From the NCBI GenBank assembly GCA_003615045.1, contig ML014222.1:1-62066 (forward strand): a DNA stretch of 62,066 nucleotides, given 5' to 3'. Shown here one piece after another: positions 1 through 12,345 of this stretch (position 1 is its first letter; the number at the start of each line of letters is the position of its first letter). The DNA is from Caulochytrium protostelioides. Its lineage: Eukaryota > Chytridiomycota > Caulochytriomycetes > Caulochytriales > Caulochytriaceae. Both the position numbers and the translations under genes were made by a program. The notes under the pieces are model-generated. The model was not told where the DNA came from. It saw only the letters and a list, made by a program, of their open reading frames with translations, and made no database searches.

Positions 1-1
1 C

Positions 2-1363
2 GGATCCGCGCCGCCCTCGCCTACGCGCGGCGCCGGCACACGTCGCGGCCGCGGCCGCGGCGGCCGTCGCCGCGCCCTGCCGGGCCGCAGCCTGCACCCG
101 TCCTCGGCGGGCGCCCCGACGTCGCCGCGGTCCTCGCCCCAGGCGGCGGCGGCGGCGGCGGCGGCGGCCGCGGGCAAGCGCGTCGGTGGGACGAAGCGGG
201 ACGCGCCGGACCTCCCGACGAAGCCCGAGCCCGAGCCCGACTCGCCCGGCCCGCACAGCCTGCAGCCGTCCCGCAAGCGCACGCCGCGGCCGGCGCCGAC
301 CCCGGCCTCGCTGGACCGCGATCACGACGACGCGACGACCTCGGGCCATGACGATGACGACGACGATGGTGACGACGACGACGACGACGACAACGACGAC
401 GACGATGACGACGATGAGGCGTCGGAGCCTTCGGACGACGGCGACGACGACGACGACGACGATGATGCCGTGCCGGGCGCGCGGCCGGCGACGGCGCGGC
501 CGCTGCGGCGGGCGGCGGCCGCCGGGGCGCGGCGTCCCACGCCGCTGAACTCGCGCGGCGAGCCGCGGCAGCGCTGCATCTGGTCGCGCGAGGCCGAGAC
601 GGAGCTGCTGACGCGGATCCTGGCGCTGAAGCTCGTGCACGGCGTGGCGGGCAGCCGCGCCGCGTGGTTCCCCGCGCTCGCGGAGGCGCTCGAGCGCGGC
701 GGCTTTGGCGTGTTCACGGCGGCGTCGGTCGCGTCGCTGCTCTCGCGCTTCCGTTACCGCTGGACGGTGACCAACCAGCTGCTCACGCGGCCCGGCTTCG
801 AGTGGGATGACGCCGAGGGCATGCTGCGCGCCCCCGCGCACGTCTGGGCCGCCGCCCGGCGCGCGTTCCCCAAGCGCTGCCCCCTCGGCCAGCGCCGCTT
901 CCGGCACTACCGCCGCGCGACGCTGCTCTTTGACGCCGAACCCATCGCCTCGCTCCACGCGTGGCTGGCCGAGCACGTGCCCACGGCGCGGCGCGAGGCC
1001 GCCGCCGCCGCCGTCGCGCGCGACCCCGCCGCCTTTCACCAGCTTAGTGAGCCCGCCCGCCACCAGTTCCTGAGCGGCCTCGGTGTCCTCAAGGCCCCCA
1101 CGCCGCCGCCGCCGTCGCCGCCGCCTCCCGTGCCCACCCCGGCCGTCTCGGCGCCGCCGCCGCCGTCGGTCCCGCCGCCGCCATCGTCGGCGCCGCCACC
1201 GCCCCCGGTGTCGTCAGTATCGTCGCTGCCGTCGGACCCACCGCCAGTGACGCTGCTCGGATCGATGCCGCCGCCGCCCGAATCGATGCCGTCGCCGCCC
1301 GTGCCGATGCCGCCGCCGCCGCCGCCGCCGCCGGTGTCGGTGCCCCCCTCAGTCCCGCCGTGA
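2..1363 (+). CDS. Myb/SANT-like DNA-binding domain protein, 5' truncated by window edge
   Basis: The frame is open from the first bases of the window to a TGA ending at 1363, so only the last 453 residues are present. Residues about 1-110 are basic and Ala/Pro/Ser-rich. Residues about 114-155 are an almost pure Asp tract. Residues about 192-312 resemble the Myb/SANT-like family (PF12776 type): a Trp-containing first helix (CIWSREAETELLTRIL), a central helix with RFRYRW, the pattern GFEWDDAEGMLRAPAHVW, and a closing FRHYRRATLLFD that matches the family's Tyr-x-x-Leu-x-x-Phe end. The C-terminus is a Pro-rich tail. Proteins of this family are nuclear DNA binders, some domesticated from transposon-associated proteins. 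The family call rests on motif spacing seen by eye. Target and role are unknown. Confidence 0.72.
   Translation, partial: GSAPPSPTRGAGTRRGRGRGGRRRALPGRSLHPSSAGAPTSPRSSPQAAAAAAAAAAGKRVGGTKRDAPDLPTKPEPEPDSPGPHSLQPSRKRTPRPAPTPASLDRDHDDATTSGHDDDDDDGDDDDDDDNDDDDDDDEASEPSDDGDDDDDDDDAVPGARPATARPLRRAAAAGARRPTPLNSRGEPRQRCIWSREAETELLTRILALKLVHGVAGSRAAWFPALAEALERGGFGVFTAASVASLLSRFRYRWTVTNQLLTRPGFEWDDAEGMLRAPAHVWAAARRAFPKRCPLGQRRFRHYRRATLLFDAEPIASLHAWLAEHVPTARREAAAAAVARDPAAFHQLSEPARHQFLSGLGVLKAPTPPPPSPPPPVPTPAVSAPPPPSVPPPPSSAPPPPPVSSVSSLPSDPPPVTLLGSMPPPPESMPSPPVPMPPPPPPPPVSVPPSVPP
345..466 (+). repeat. GAC/GAT trinucleotide-rich tract coding poly-Asp
   Basis: Dense GAC/GAT repetition lies in the reading frame of the Myb/SANT-like gene and encodes a long acidic run with a few Asn, Gly, Glu and Ser interruptions. 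It looks like a slippage-expanded coding microsatellite. Confidence 0.8.
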
Positions 1364-1798
1364 TGTCGAGCGCAACCACGGATGGCGGCGCCGCGTTTTT
1401 TCTTTGTAAACTGGGCTGATCGCGGCATCGAACCGGCGTCGCGTCGCCGTGTCGCCTCTTGGAGCGGACGGGAGCGATGGGATCGGCCGTGGCCATGGAG
1501 CATGGGGTCCCGCAGCGACGGGTGGAATCGCCATGCGATGGGGCGCGCGGTGGCGCAAGTCTGGGCGAAGGCGGGCGGGCCTCGGGGGCCCGAGCGCGAC
1601 GCGGCGGCGTGGTTTTCCGATCGGGGTTCCTTGATGGCACGGCCGTCCGCACGGCGGCTCCGGCGGGTTCCTGGAGCCACACACGTGGCGCGTGGCACGT
1701 GGTGTAACGAGTGCGTCCGTCGGACTACCACCTGAGACTACCACCTACGACCGGAGCCGCGACCGCTGCCGCGCCGCGTGGGGTTAGGTGGCCGCGTG
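1364..1798. other. Intergenic, presumed ATG10 upstream region
   Basis: No gene is recognised. Several overlapping GC-rich open frames have no recognisable domain and disagree with one another, so they are taken as noise. The stretch separates the Myb/SANT-like stop codon from the ATG10 start and presumably holds the terminator of one and the promoter of the other. No clear TATA element was seen. Confidence 0.5.
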
Positions 1799-2761
1799 AT
1801 GGTCTATTCGTTTCCCGAGTTTCGCGATGCCGTGCGGGCCTTTGCCGCCCTCACGGCCGCCTACGGCGGTCCGTGGCAGCTGCAAGAAGCTCCGCCGCTA
1901 TTCGACCAGGTAACGCTGCGCGGTCTCTCTGTCGTCACGAGTCGCCTGCGGCCGCCGAGACGGCTGCCGGCCGTCCGAACTCCATGACGGACTCTGGCTC
2001 ATCTCCTCATGGTCTCATTCGTTTTCCCGTGTGGTATGGTCGATCTCTGTTTCGTGTTCTGTTGGGGGGACATCATGCGATGGATGGGCCGCGGGTAGGA
2101 TCCCGCGTCGCTATGGATCGCGGCCCGCGTGCCGGTCTCCCTGACCGTGGCCGGTGACCGCACTGACGATGGCGATGGCGATGGCGGCAGTATCGACGCC
2201 ACCGACGCCGGCGTCGACGCCGAGTATGAGGACGAGCCGGACGCCGCGGCGCTCGGGCCGCCCCAGACCCCCCATGGCGGCGCCGCCGCGCCGCCGCCGC
2301 CGCCGCCGCCGCAGCTGACCATACATATCCTCTACGATGCGGTCTGGCGCGTGCCCGTCGTCTACTTCCAGCTGACGCGGCCGGACGGCGCATGGGTCCC
2401 GCTGGCGGACGCGTTCGCCGCCGGCCTGCTCCGCGACGGCCTGGGTCATGGCGCCACCCAGACCGCGCGCACGCCGCAAATCACGCTCCAGCCGCATCCC
2501 GTGCGCCACGTGCCCATGTGGCACTTGGACGCTTGCGGCACGCACCAGCTGCCCTGCTTGGCGCCCTCGGCTCACGGGGGCCGCGGCGACGGCGGCGGCG
2601 GCAACAGTCACGATGAATGGCGGCCTGCACGGCGCTTTGTCGAGTTCGTCAGCTGCCTACCCTTCAACGTCCCGCTCGTGCCTATCGCCGCGTATACCGC
2701 CCTCGGCGTCGGTGTCGGCGTCGGCGCCGATGATGGAGGTTCCCTGCCATCCAGGGTCTAG
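1799..2761 (+). CDS. ATG10: ATG10, autophagy E2-like enzyme for ATG12 (two exons)
   Basis: Exon 1 is 1799-1909 and exon 2 is 2099-2761. The 189-nt intron has donor CAG|GTAACG and acceptor GGGTAG|GATCCC and keeps phase 0, giving about 257 residues. The N-terminus (MVYSFPEFRDAVRAF) and the middle (HILYDAVWRVPVVYFQLTRP, then PQITLQPHPVRHVPMWHLDA followed by Cys) match the Atg10/Atg3 E2 fold. The catalytic Cys is residue 183. In most Atg10 proteins this Cys sits in a His-Pro-Cys motif, whereas here it reads Asp-Ala-Cys. The C-terminal FVSCLPFNVPLVPIAAYTAL fits the family's last conserved block. Atg10 receives ATG12 from ATG7 and conjugates it to ATG5. An Asp-rich and Pro-rich loop (residues about 50-80) is an insertion. 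The start is the first ATG before the conserved block; an upstream in-frame GTG is less likely. Confidence 0.85.
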
Positions 2762-2837
2762 CGCGGCCCCGCTGGCTAGACCCATCGATGTCCGCGCATC
2801 GATGCGCATCGATGCTCATTGACGCGCGGCGTCACGG

Positions 2838-5390
2838 TCAGAGACCGATCCAGTAGGCGTGGCCGCCCGCATTCATCAGACGATGGCACGTGCGCGGGGT
2901 GTCGTCGCCGTCATCGCCCACGTCCTCGCTGGCGCCGCGGTCGTGGCCGCGGCAGCGCACGTCGGCCGTCCACTCATACCATACCCGCGCGGCGGCGGCG
3001 CACCGCCAGACATGGGCCGCAACGGCCTCGCCAGGCCGCACGAGCAGCGGCGTCGCTAGCGGCAGCCACATCGCAAACCAGCTGCACAGCCCGGGCGTCG
3101 TGGTCGCCGGCTCGATGCTCAGGGTCACGTCGCCATACAGCGTGGCCGAGAAGTAGCCGGCAAATCCGTGGATCAGCCACGGCGGGCCGCTGGCGCCGTT
3201 GCTGGGGGCGCCGCCAAAGACGACTTGGCGGTCGCATGCGTACCCGGCTTCGGCGGTGCCACGCGGAACGCGGGATCCCTCGCTGCCGCTGCCGCTGCCG
3301 CTGCCGCTGCCGTCACCCATGGCCGTGTCGGTGGCGCTGCCGCCGCCGCCGCCGCCGCGGTGGGTGAAGGTCCACAGCGGCTGCGCGGGCCAGGGCTGCT
3401 GGGCGCGGCGCATGTGGACGACATAGGGCGACTCGGGCGCCGGGGCGTGGCGCGCGGCCTGCCAGAGGGCATCGGACATGATAGGCGCGATGAACGCGGT
3501 GTACGCGGCGGGCACGATGGCGCCGCCATCGGCGAGCAGCGGCCGCGCGCCCTCGATGCATTCGGGGCTCAGCTCGTTGTCGCCCAGGCTGCCGAGCAGC
3601 TCGCTGACGAGTAGGTCGGCACGCCACGCGGGATCGGCCGGCCGCCAGTGCCGCATATCGCCGTGCCCGAGCCGCACGCGGTCCTGCCACACCTCGCGCT
3701 GGCGACGTTGCAGACTACAGCCATGACGTTCATCCAAACCAAAAGACAGGCTTCCCATGCCGTTCGCGGCATCGTGAGTCCAGCCGTCGAACTACGGCTA
3801 CGCGCACATTGTCGGAGCGGTCCTGACTTACATGAGAAAGGCGACAGGACTCTTTTCCAGTGCCATCAGATCCAGCGGAACCTCGGCCGCCTCGGCCGCC
3901 ACGAGGCAGCGGTCCACGAGGGGCCCCCGTCCCGCGCCAGCGATGAGCACGCGCAGGGCCGGCATGATGGCGCCATCGGCGGTTCCGTGGGCCCCGGCAT
4001 GGGCTGCGCGGCGGTCGACAAAGTACTGGTACATGGCGTCCTGGTATGCGGCGTATTTAATCGTATCACGCTCAAACCCCGCGTAGGTCAGGGCACTCAG
4101 ATCGTCCATCAGCGGCTGCAAGGGGCGCTGCAGTACGCTACCCGACGATTTTACGATCATCACAAAAATCCATCCCAGGACGCCCAGACGGCGCGGCGAA
4201 CCCATCAGACAGCCAACAGGTGAGTTCATCGCGTGTTTTTCGGCGTTTCGGAGTTTCGGGGGGGTGGCCCACCATTTCCCGCATCATCGCGGGACATCGT
4301 ACGACTTACTCGTGGTATCCTTCGGCGAAGACATCGATGATGGCAGGCAGCGGACAGCTGTCCTCTAGGTCGTCCGCGAAGCCGCGCAGGTCGGCGAGCG
4401 TCCAGGGGGCCGACGTCGGCACCTCGTGCCAGTGTGAGAACGCGAGCCGCACGTGGCCGAGGGCGATCACGCGCTGCAGAAAATGCCGCAACGGCTCGGC
4501 CACGCACGGCCGTCCCTGCGCGTTGGCCCGAATCGACGGCACCGAGATGACCACGGCTGCCAGGGGTTCCGCCAGCCAGCGGTCCCACGGGCCCGAGGGC
4601 AAGGGCGTGGACGGCGACAGGTGCGGCGGCGTGGACGGTGATGTGGACGATGACGTTGACGTTGACGGCAACGTCGACGACGTAGTCGTGCTGTGGCCGT
4701 CGTCGTGAATGTGCAGCACCACGTGGAGGTCGCGCGGCGCATCGCAGGTCTGCCGCAGATGGTGCCATGCTAGCCACGTGGCAGCTACCGCATCGCGATC
4801 CCCGCGGACCGCAATCTCCTGGAGCATGGTGGCGCCCGGCGCCGCGCGAAGAGCGGCTGTGAGTCGCTGCGCGTGCTGTGCGGTCGTCCGCGGCGCCACA
4901 GGCGGGCACGCGAGCGTCGCCACGCCCAGGTACGTCGCCCACGCCAGACTTTTCTCGAACAGCGCCGCGTCCGCGTCCGGGAGCCGCGCGATCACCCGGC
5001 CGGCCAGCTCTAGCAGCGCAACAAATCATTGCTTAACCAAGCACCATAGTCAGTCCATATCCTCGGCGGCGTTCAACGATGGTGTCGATGCGATCGCCGC
5101 CATCGCTGCCTTGCCAGGCGGAGACGGCAGTCTTTGTCGAACGCCGCCATAGCCACGTGTGAGACGTTCTTACCCGCATCGCGGATCAGCAGCCCCGCCT
5201 CATTGAGGGAGTCCGTCGCCGGGTCGATGGACGGTGCGGCGCCGCTGGGGTCAGTCACGGGCAGCGCAGCCCAAGAATACCCTTCGGCAGCCACCACGTC
5301 GCCATTCGCCGCCGCGCGCAGCACCGCGTCCGCTTGGCATAGCTCTGCTGTCGACGCCGCGGCCGGCCAGAGGCCCCATGCCACCGCCAT
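2838..5390 (-). CDS. PRMT5: PRMT5 (Skb1/Hsl7), type II protein arginine methyltransferase, four exons
   Basis: The exons are 5390-5126, 5009-4310, 4137-3832 and 3714-2838. Introns 2 and 3 have clean GTAAGT...TAG borders and restore PRMT5 order across each junction (GYH|DVLQRPLQPLMDD; EKSPVAFL|ILQRRQ). Intron 1 is less certain: acceptor TAG at 5012-5010, donor a non-consensus GTCTCC at 5125. The product is about 715 residues; the human enzyme is 637. Exons 1-2 form the TIM-barrel region. GAGRGPL at about 389-395 binds S-adenosylmethionine. The double-Glu loop SELLGSLGDNELSPE holds the catalytic Glu pair (about 462 and 471), and Phe of AGFERD matches the Phe typical of PRMT5. The C-terminal beta-barrel has HGFAGYFSATLYGDVTLSIE and ends YWIGL. 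A Gly/Ser repeat loop (3281-3312) lies in this barrel. PRMT5 symmetrically dimethylates Arg on spliceosomal Sm proteins and histones. The gene is convergent with ATG10, 76 bp apart. Confidence 0.93.
3281..3312. repeat. GCTGCC hexanucleotide repeat inside PRMT5
   Basis: About five copies of CTGCCG/GCTGCC on the + strand encode a Gly-Ser alternation in the C-terminal barrel loop of PRMT5. Confidence 0.8.
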
Positions 5391-6263
5391 CGCTTCAGGC
5401 GTCGCCGGAAGGGCGCGGAACGACGGGCCGGGAAGGGCAGGAAGGCCCGACGCCCCGGCACGCCGCTGCACAAACCCAGAACCACGGGCGCCAATGCGGC
5501 CCTCGTCGCAGACGGAGAATGAAGCCGTCGGCGGAGACGGCGACCGTCGGACGCAGGTTCGGGCAGCAAGCAAGAGAAGGGAAGAACGCGGCGTCACGCA
5601 GATTGACTGGAGTGCCCGTGGACCGCCGGCCGCTCACGCCACGTGGCCGGCGCGTGGTTCACCCGGCGTTCCACCGTCGTTCGCGCGTTCGCGGCAAGCC
5701 CCGGGGTTCGGGCAGGCGCGGCGGCTTCCCCGACGTTCCTCGTCCTTTGAGGCCCTCAAGCGTCCCAGCATCTCCACAACGGCGACAGTGGCGCAGCCAT
5801 CGATGTGGCGCAGCCATCAAGGGGTCAAACGATGAACGTGGCGCAGCGGCAGTCGGCGTCCCGCCGCCCTGGCGCCTTCGACGGGAGTCGGAGTTTCGGG
5901 TCCGGCAGCACGTCTCGGACCGGCCTCGTCCGGCCGCCGATCGTTCACCGACGCCGCCGCAGTGATCGACGGGTCAGCATCCAGATGAGCTGCGCGCGCC
6001 TGGCGATGAAACAACCTCGCTTTCGCGTGTTGCAGTGGCGGCTGCCGACATCTGCGTCACGCCGGAACCGAGCAAGCGGCGACGAGGTATGAACGAATGG
6101 CCCGGCGATGTCGAACCGCGTCTCGTCGTATCCTGGGGGTCTCCACGCGTCTGGCTGTGGTGCTATGCAACGCTGGTGCTCCTCGTGCTGCAGATCTTCC
6201 CCCACCCCATCCGCCATCACCACCTGTCCAGGCCACCCGACAGTCTCGGTTCAGGTTGCTGCC
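5391..6263. other. Divergent intergenic region between PRMT5 and the small basic gene
   Basis: Open frames cross this stretch on both strands but show no recognisable domain. The PRMT5 frame extends upstream of the chosen ATG to about 5597 without conserved sequence. It likely holds both promoters; nothing specific was identified. Confidence 0.5.
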
Positions 6264-6683
6264 ATGCCCGCGGCCGCCCGTCGCGGCGCGCCCGCTAAGG
6301 CCAGGAAGGCCAAGCCCGCGGGCACGCCATACGCCAAGTCCGGACCCGCGTCTGCCGGCCGAGCCAAGCACCGAGGCAAGGCCCAGGCGCGTGACAACGG
6401 CGTGGTCGATGTGAAGCTGAAGGAGACGATCGACTCGCAGGCTGCGCTGCTCAAGGTCCTCGGCATGGCACCGAAGCCGCCGACCGCGGCCGCCGTCAGC
6501 GCGCAGCGCCAGCGCCAGGCCGAGACCAAGAAGGCTGAGTTCCGCGCCCTCTCACGTGCGTTCCAGCACCTCCCGCCGCCTGTGCCCGAGGCACCGGCTG
6601 GCGCGACCACAGATGCCGCCCAGACCGCCACGGCGCCCAAGGACGCGCTGTTTGATGCCCTGGATGCCCTCCACGTGGCATAG
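6264..6683 (+). CDS. Small basic Ala/Lys-rich protein, function unknown
   Basis: The ORF has 139 codons from ATG 6264, the first ATG that avoids a Cys/Ser-rich, non-coding-looking extension. The first 45 residues are strongly basic and low in complexity (MPAAARRGAPAKARKAKPAG), like a nuclear or nucleolar targeting tail. Residues about 45-105 look helical and charged (DVKLKETIDSQAALLKVLGM and, later, RQRQAETKKAEFRALSRAFQ). The C-terminus ends in a short hydrophobic helix (ALFDALDALHVA). It matches no family I can name. It converges on RIO2 with about 110 bp between stop codons, and neighbours include several ribosome-assembly genes, so a nucleolar role is possible but is only inference from context. 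Confidence 0.6.
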   Translation: MPAAARRGAPAKARKAKPAGTPYAKSGPASAGRAKHRGKAQARDNGVVDVKLKETIDSQAALLKVLGMAPKPPTAAAVSAQRQRQAETKKAEFRALSRAFQHLPPPVPEAPAGATTDAAQTATAPKDALFDALDALHVA

Positions 6684-6792
6684 TGTTCTTTTGTCTTTTG
6701 TGTTTGTATTCCATTAATTTATACCTGATACGATGCGGTGACGCAGTCACATCGAGGACCGCCGACCGAGCGCGGACCACCAGGAGGGAGGT

Positions 6793-8745
<1,953 letters not shown>

Positions 8746-9685
8746 GGTGACGATCGACCGAGTGCGATGTGCAAGCGGGGAAGCGCGGGGAGGGGTGCAG
8801 AATGCGTGCGTGGATCAGACGACACCGTCACGGTACAACCTGCTCTGTGAGGAGATAATGGATGACAGGATACGATGCGGTGCCACGTATGCTGCAAGAT
8901 CGTACGCGGCGACGTAGCAAGTGGGTCTGCGAGGCCCCGACAATCGGGAGACTGGCCACGCTGGGGAACGCTCAGTGAGGCCAAAGCGGTCGCTAGCGAC
9001 TGGTATTAAGGCGAAGAATCGCAGCAGCAGAAGAGCACCCGTCTGGTGGGTCTATCACGTGGATGGTTGGATCACGAATTAGGGGGTGGACGAGCTCGGT
9101 GAGACTGAAAATGACCGACAGTACACGTCTTCTGCGACGGCTGTGGCGGTGCACCGTCGTAATGCCGATACCAAGCGGAGCCGAGACGACGGACACGATG
9201 ACGCTGTCGGAGTTTTCGCTGGCAGGTCCACCCCGCCGTAGGATACCAGGGGTGGTGCTCTTCATCGCGACGACGTCTGGTCGAGAGGTGATCGTCGCGG
9301 GTTTGCGTGGCTACCCCGCCTTCGAGCGCGAGGCCTGGCCTGCACCCACCGTCGGCGGCATTAGCGCCATTGACGGCGACTTCCTGTGGTGGGACGTGGG
9401 AAGCGGAGCCCCGGCCGCTGACACGCGCGTGCGCCGCGGCGAGGACCAGGTGGCGCAGCAAGCTGGGCCTCAACTCCGCTCGGCACGGGCCCTTTTGCCG
9501 GCGCGCCGCCCGACATCGGGGGCCAGCGCCTTCAGTCTGACCTTCCCGCGCAGGCACACACACACACACACACACCATGCAGCCCTTTCCCACGCGGCAG
9601 CGGTCGCATCGACAGCGACCACCCGCCACTTCGCCATGCCTCGCATCGCACATCGGAGCGTGTTAATTCGTTTATTGCGTATGAA
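8746..9685. other. Intergenic between RIO2 start and NSA1 stop
   Basis: No gene is supported. Open frames over 9063-9653 on both strands lack recognisable domains and conflict with each other. The stretch contains a CA microsatellite and presumably the RIO2 promoter. Confidence 0.5.
9555..9575. repeat. (CA)n dinucleotide microsatellite
   Basis: About ten CA units in an uninterrupted run in the region downstream of NSA1. Confidence 0.9.
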
Positions 9686-11542
9686 TTACGCAGCAGCATC
9701 GCGCTCCAGGTGCTGCCAGTCCTCGTCTTCGGCGTCCGAGGCGGCGTCCTGCTCGGCGACGGCCTCGAGCCCGGCGTCGCTGTCGGCGTCGCTGCCCGCG
9801 TCGTCCGAGCCGGCCGCCGTCGCCGCGGCCGGCCGCCACATCTGCATCGCAGCGAGGCCTTCGAGCGCCAGCACGCGGGTCAGCCGCTGCTTCAGATAGA
9901 GTTTGGTGAACTTGCGCCGCGCGCGGACCGTCCACACGTACAGGTGCCGGTCGAGCCCGACGCCAAGGCCGTAGCGCCCGTTCGGGGTGATGCCGATCTG
10001 GCGGACTGCGCCCGCGGGCCCCGGCATGTTGCCCATCACGCGCAGCGTGTCCGAGCGGATTGCGTAGCAATAGCCCTTAGTGTCGGAGACGAGCATGATG
10101 GAGAAGGTGCGGTGGAAGGATGCCAGCGCCGACAGCGAGGTCACCGGCAGCGGTTCCTGCGGCCGCACAAGCATGCGCTGCTGCGGCCGCGTGCCCGCCG
10201 CCGTGTCGTAGATCCGCAGCTCGCCGTACAGCGTGCCGACCACGAGCATCGTCGGGCTGTGCGGCAGGAACGCGATGTCCGTCACGGCAATGCGCTCGGT
10301 GTTCTCGTCGAGGCGCGTGTTGACGAGCCGCTGCGCGGCCCAGCGCTGGCGCAGACGGAACGACGGCCGGGTCGACGCGGTGGCCGCCAACGGCGACGTG
10401 GACGTGGACGTGGACGCGGTGGCCGCGGCGCGACGCTGTTTCTTAGAGAGCTTCGGCGCCGCGGGGGGGATCGTCGCCGGCACGACTGGCAGCACGCAGA
10501 CGGCGACGTCGACGTTCTTGCCGCCGTACGCCATGACGTGGGCGTCGTGCGGCGAGAGAGCGATCGCGCGGATGTCCGCGCGCGGCGGCAGCTGCAGCAC
10601 GGCGCAATTCGGCGGCGTGTACCCCTTCAGGCCCCACGGCGCCGCGACGGCGGCGTCGTTCGCGGCGCCGTCCGTGGTGGTAGCGGCGTCGGCGGCCGCG
10701 GGATCAGCGGCCGGGATCGGACGAGTGTAAGCCCACAGAATGACACGGCCGGCCGACGTCACGGCGACAATAATGGGCTGCCCGTCACCGGAGGATTCGT
10801 CCTTCGCTGAGGCAGGTGGTGTGGATGCTGTGGCTGTTGTTGCTGTTGTTGTTGTTGTTGTTGTCGAGAGTGCCGGCGTCGATGACGGCGATGGCGATGA
10901 CGCTGATGGGGGCGTGGTGTCGCGGTTCGGAATGCATGCAAGCCCAATCCATTCCTCGTCAGCGGCGAGCGGGATCCACGTGGCCATTGTGCACGCGGCC
11001 TCGCCGTTGCGCCAGCACTCGATGGTGCCGTCTTTCGAGGCGACAACGAACCCGCCGACCGTACGATGGTCGATTTCGTCCAGCGTGAGCCCTGCCGTCG
11101 TCATGACGTCGTGGCCAGCCGCCGCGTCGGCGACTGCCTGGGTATAGGCCTCTGCCAGGTGAGCAGGGTCCGGCACAAACGGCAGCTCTGCCAGCTGGAG
11201 GACCGCGCGATCCTTGTTCATTGGCCGCAGCACCTCGATGGAGTGCGGCAGAACTGTTGGCGTGGCGGCCGCGCCGCCTTCGGCCCACTGCGCGCCGTCG
11301 ACGCCGTCGCCGCCTGAACCGAGCTCCAGCGCCTTCTGCTTGGCGGCTTCGGCATCGAGACGCTGCCGCTTCGTCGGCCGCGGCGCTTGCGTCTCGGCGA
11401 TGTGCTCATCGAGCGGTTTATTGAAGGAGACGCGTTTCAGCTGGCCGGCCTCGTCCGCGACGAGGACAGTGAGTGAGGGGGGTGCTGGCGGCGCTGCGGC
11501 GGCGGCCGGCGCCGTAGCGGCCGCCAGCGATGGCGGAGGCAT
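9686..11542 (-). CDS. NSA1: NSA1/WDR74-type WD40 protein, 60S ribosome biogenesis
   Basis: The 618-residue ORF is read from ATG 11542 (MPPPSLAAATAPAAAAAPPA). The frame extends further upstream to 11680 with a Leu-rich stretch that looks non-coding. WD40-type blades are spread through the protein: VGGFVVASKDGTIECWRNGE, IIVAVTSAGRVILWAYTRP, VTDIAFLPHSPTMLVVGTLY, FSIMLVSDTKGYCYAIRSD, and the closing NGRYGLGVGLDRHLYVWTVR. The last two blades plus RRKFTKLYLKQRLTRVLAL match the Nsa1/WDR74 family signature of a Gly-Leu-Asp-Arg blade followed by a Tyr-Leu-Lys-Gln-Arg helix. Low-complexity Thr/Ala insertions separate blades. The C-terminus is acidic. Nsa1 marks nucleolar pre-60S particles and works with Rix7/NVL and Rrp1. 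The gene is divergent from the BMT6-like gene. Confidence 0.87.
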   Translation of the reverse strand: MPPPSLAAATAPAAAAAPPAPPSLTVLVADEAGQLKRVSFNKPLDEHIAETQAPRPTKRQRLDAEAAKQKALELGSGGDGVDGAQWAEGGAAATPTVLPHSIEVLRPMNKDRAVLQLAELPFVPDPAHLAEAYTQAVADAAAGHDVMTTAGLTLDEIDHRTVGGFVVASKDGTIECWRNGEAACTMATWIPLAADEEWIGLACIPNRDTTPPSASSPSPSSTPALSTTTTTTTATTATASTPPASAKDESSGDGQPIIVAVTSAGRVILWAYTRPIPAADPAAADAATTTDGAANDAAVAAPWGLKGYTPPNCAVLQLPPRADIRAIALSPHDAHVMAYGGKNVDVAVCVLPVVPATIPPAAPKLSKKQRRAAATASTSTSTSPLAATASTRPSFRLRQRWAAQRLVNTRLDENTERIAVTDIAFLPHSPTMLVVGTLYGELRIYDTAAGTRPQQRMLVRPQEPLPVTSLSALASFHRTFSIMLVSDTKGYCYAIRSDTLRVMGNMPGPAGAVRQIGITPNGRYGLGVGLDRHLYVWTVRARRKFTKLYLKQRLTRVLALEGLAAMQMWRPAAATAAGSDDAGSDADSDAGLEAVAEQDAASDAEDEDWQHLERDAAA

Positions 11543-12345
11543 GGGAACCGGAGAGGCGCGAAAGGCCGGCGGTCTGGTATGGATCCGATCGGGTTGGCGG
11601 CGCGGGCAGACGGGAGAGCGGGAGGGATGCGCGATGAGCAGGAGCAGGAGCAGTTCAGGCAATAAGAGACGGGGCAGCACGGGTGGTCAGTTGCTTGAAG
11701 AGAGCAAGAGCCGAGAAGCGCGGGAGGTCGCTAAACTCGGCCAAGGACGACCAGGGTGAAGGTGTCCGATGCGGGCCCACGGTAGGAGCTAGGGTGCTGG
11801 GAGGCAGCGGGCTCAGATGACGCGATGGCAACAGAGCGATGCGTCGCCGCCCTGCGTGGCTCAAGAAAACCGGTACGTCACGCATGCGGTCGGTGGTATC
11901 GCCTGCGTCCGAGCCGAATCGTTTTCGTCGGGGATGTGCTTGTCGGAGTTTCGCTGAGGCGCGACGCCACCGACCCGCCGTGCTCAGCCCCCGGGGCGGC
12001 CCTCAGACAACGCCGCCGACGCCGTCGCCGCCATCCCGGCTGCTGCGGCTACCGGGCCCTTCAGCGCGAAGCGGTTGCGGCAAGAGGATCGCACCGACTG
12101 ACCCGCATGTCATGTCGCACGCGCCCAAGGTGAGCAGCGATCCCTCGCCGGTCGCCACGCGATGCCAGGGACGTCTCCACGGCCGGCTTCGCTTCAACGA
12201 CGCGCCGATGCCGCGGTCGACCATGCAACGGTACGACGATACGTCGATGCGGATGGGATTGGGCGATTGTTTTCTTGGACCTCGCGGCCATTGCCCTTCT
12301 CCCTTCACTGTTTCTCGTGGTTTTCTCGTGGCATCCGACGGCATC
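11543..12345. other. Divergent intergenic region NSA1 / BMT6-like
   Basis: The + frame of the methyltransferase stays open from 11839 to its ATG at 12346, but this leader is Arg/Pro/Ser-rich and shows no domain. It is treated as 5' flank, although an alternative upstream start (an ATG near 12112) cannot be excluded. The stretch presumably carries both promoters. Confidence 0.45.

Noticed and set aside
5391-5597. Longer N-terminus of PRMT5 from 5597
   Set aside because: The added residues show no similarity to PRMT5, while the inner Met at 5390 directly precedes the conserved barrel start.
9063-9899. 278-codon + strand ORF between RIO2 and NSA1
   Set aside because: Runs through a CA microsatellite and into the NSA1 coding region antisense; no domain.
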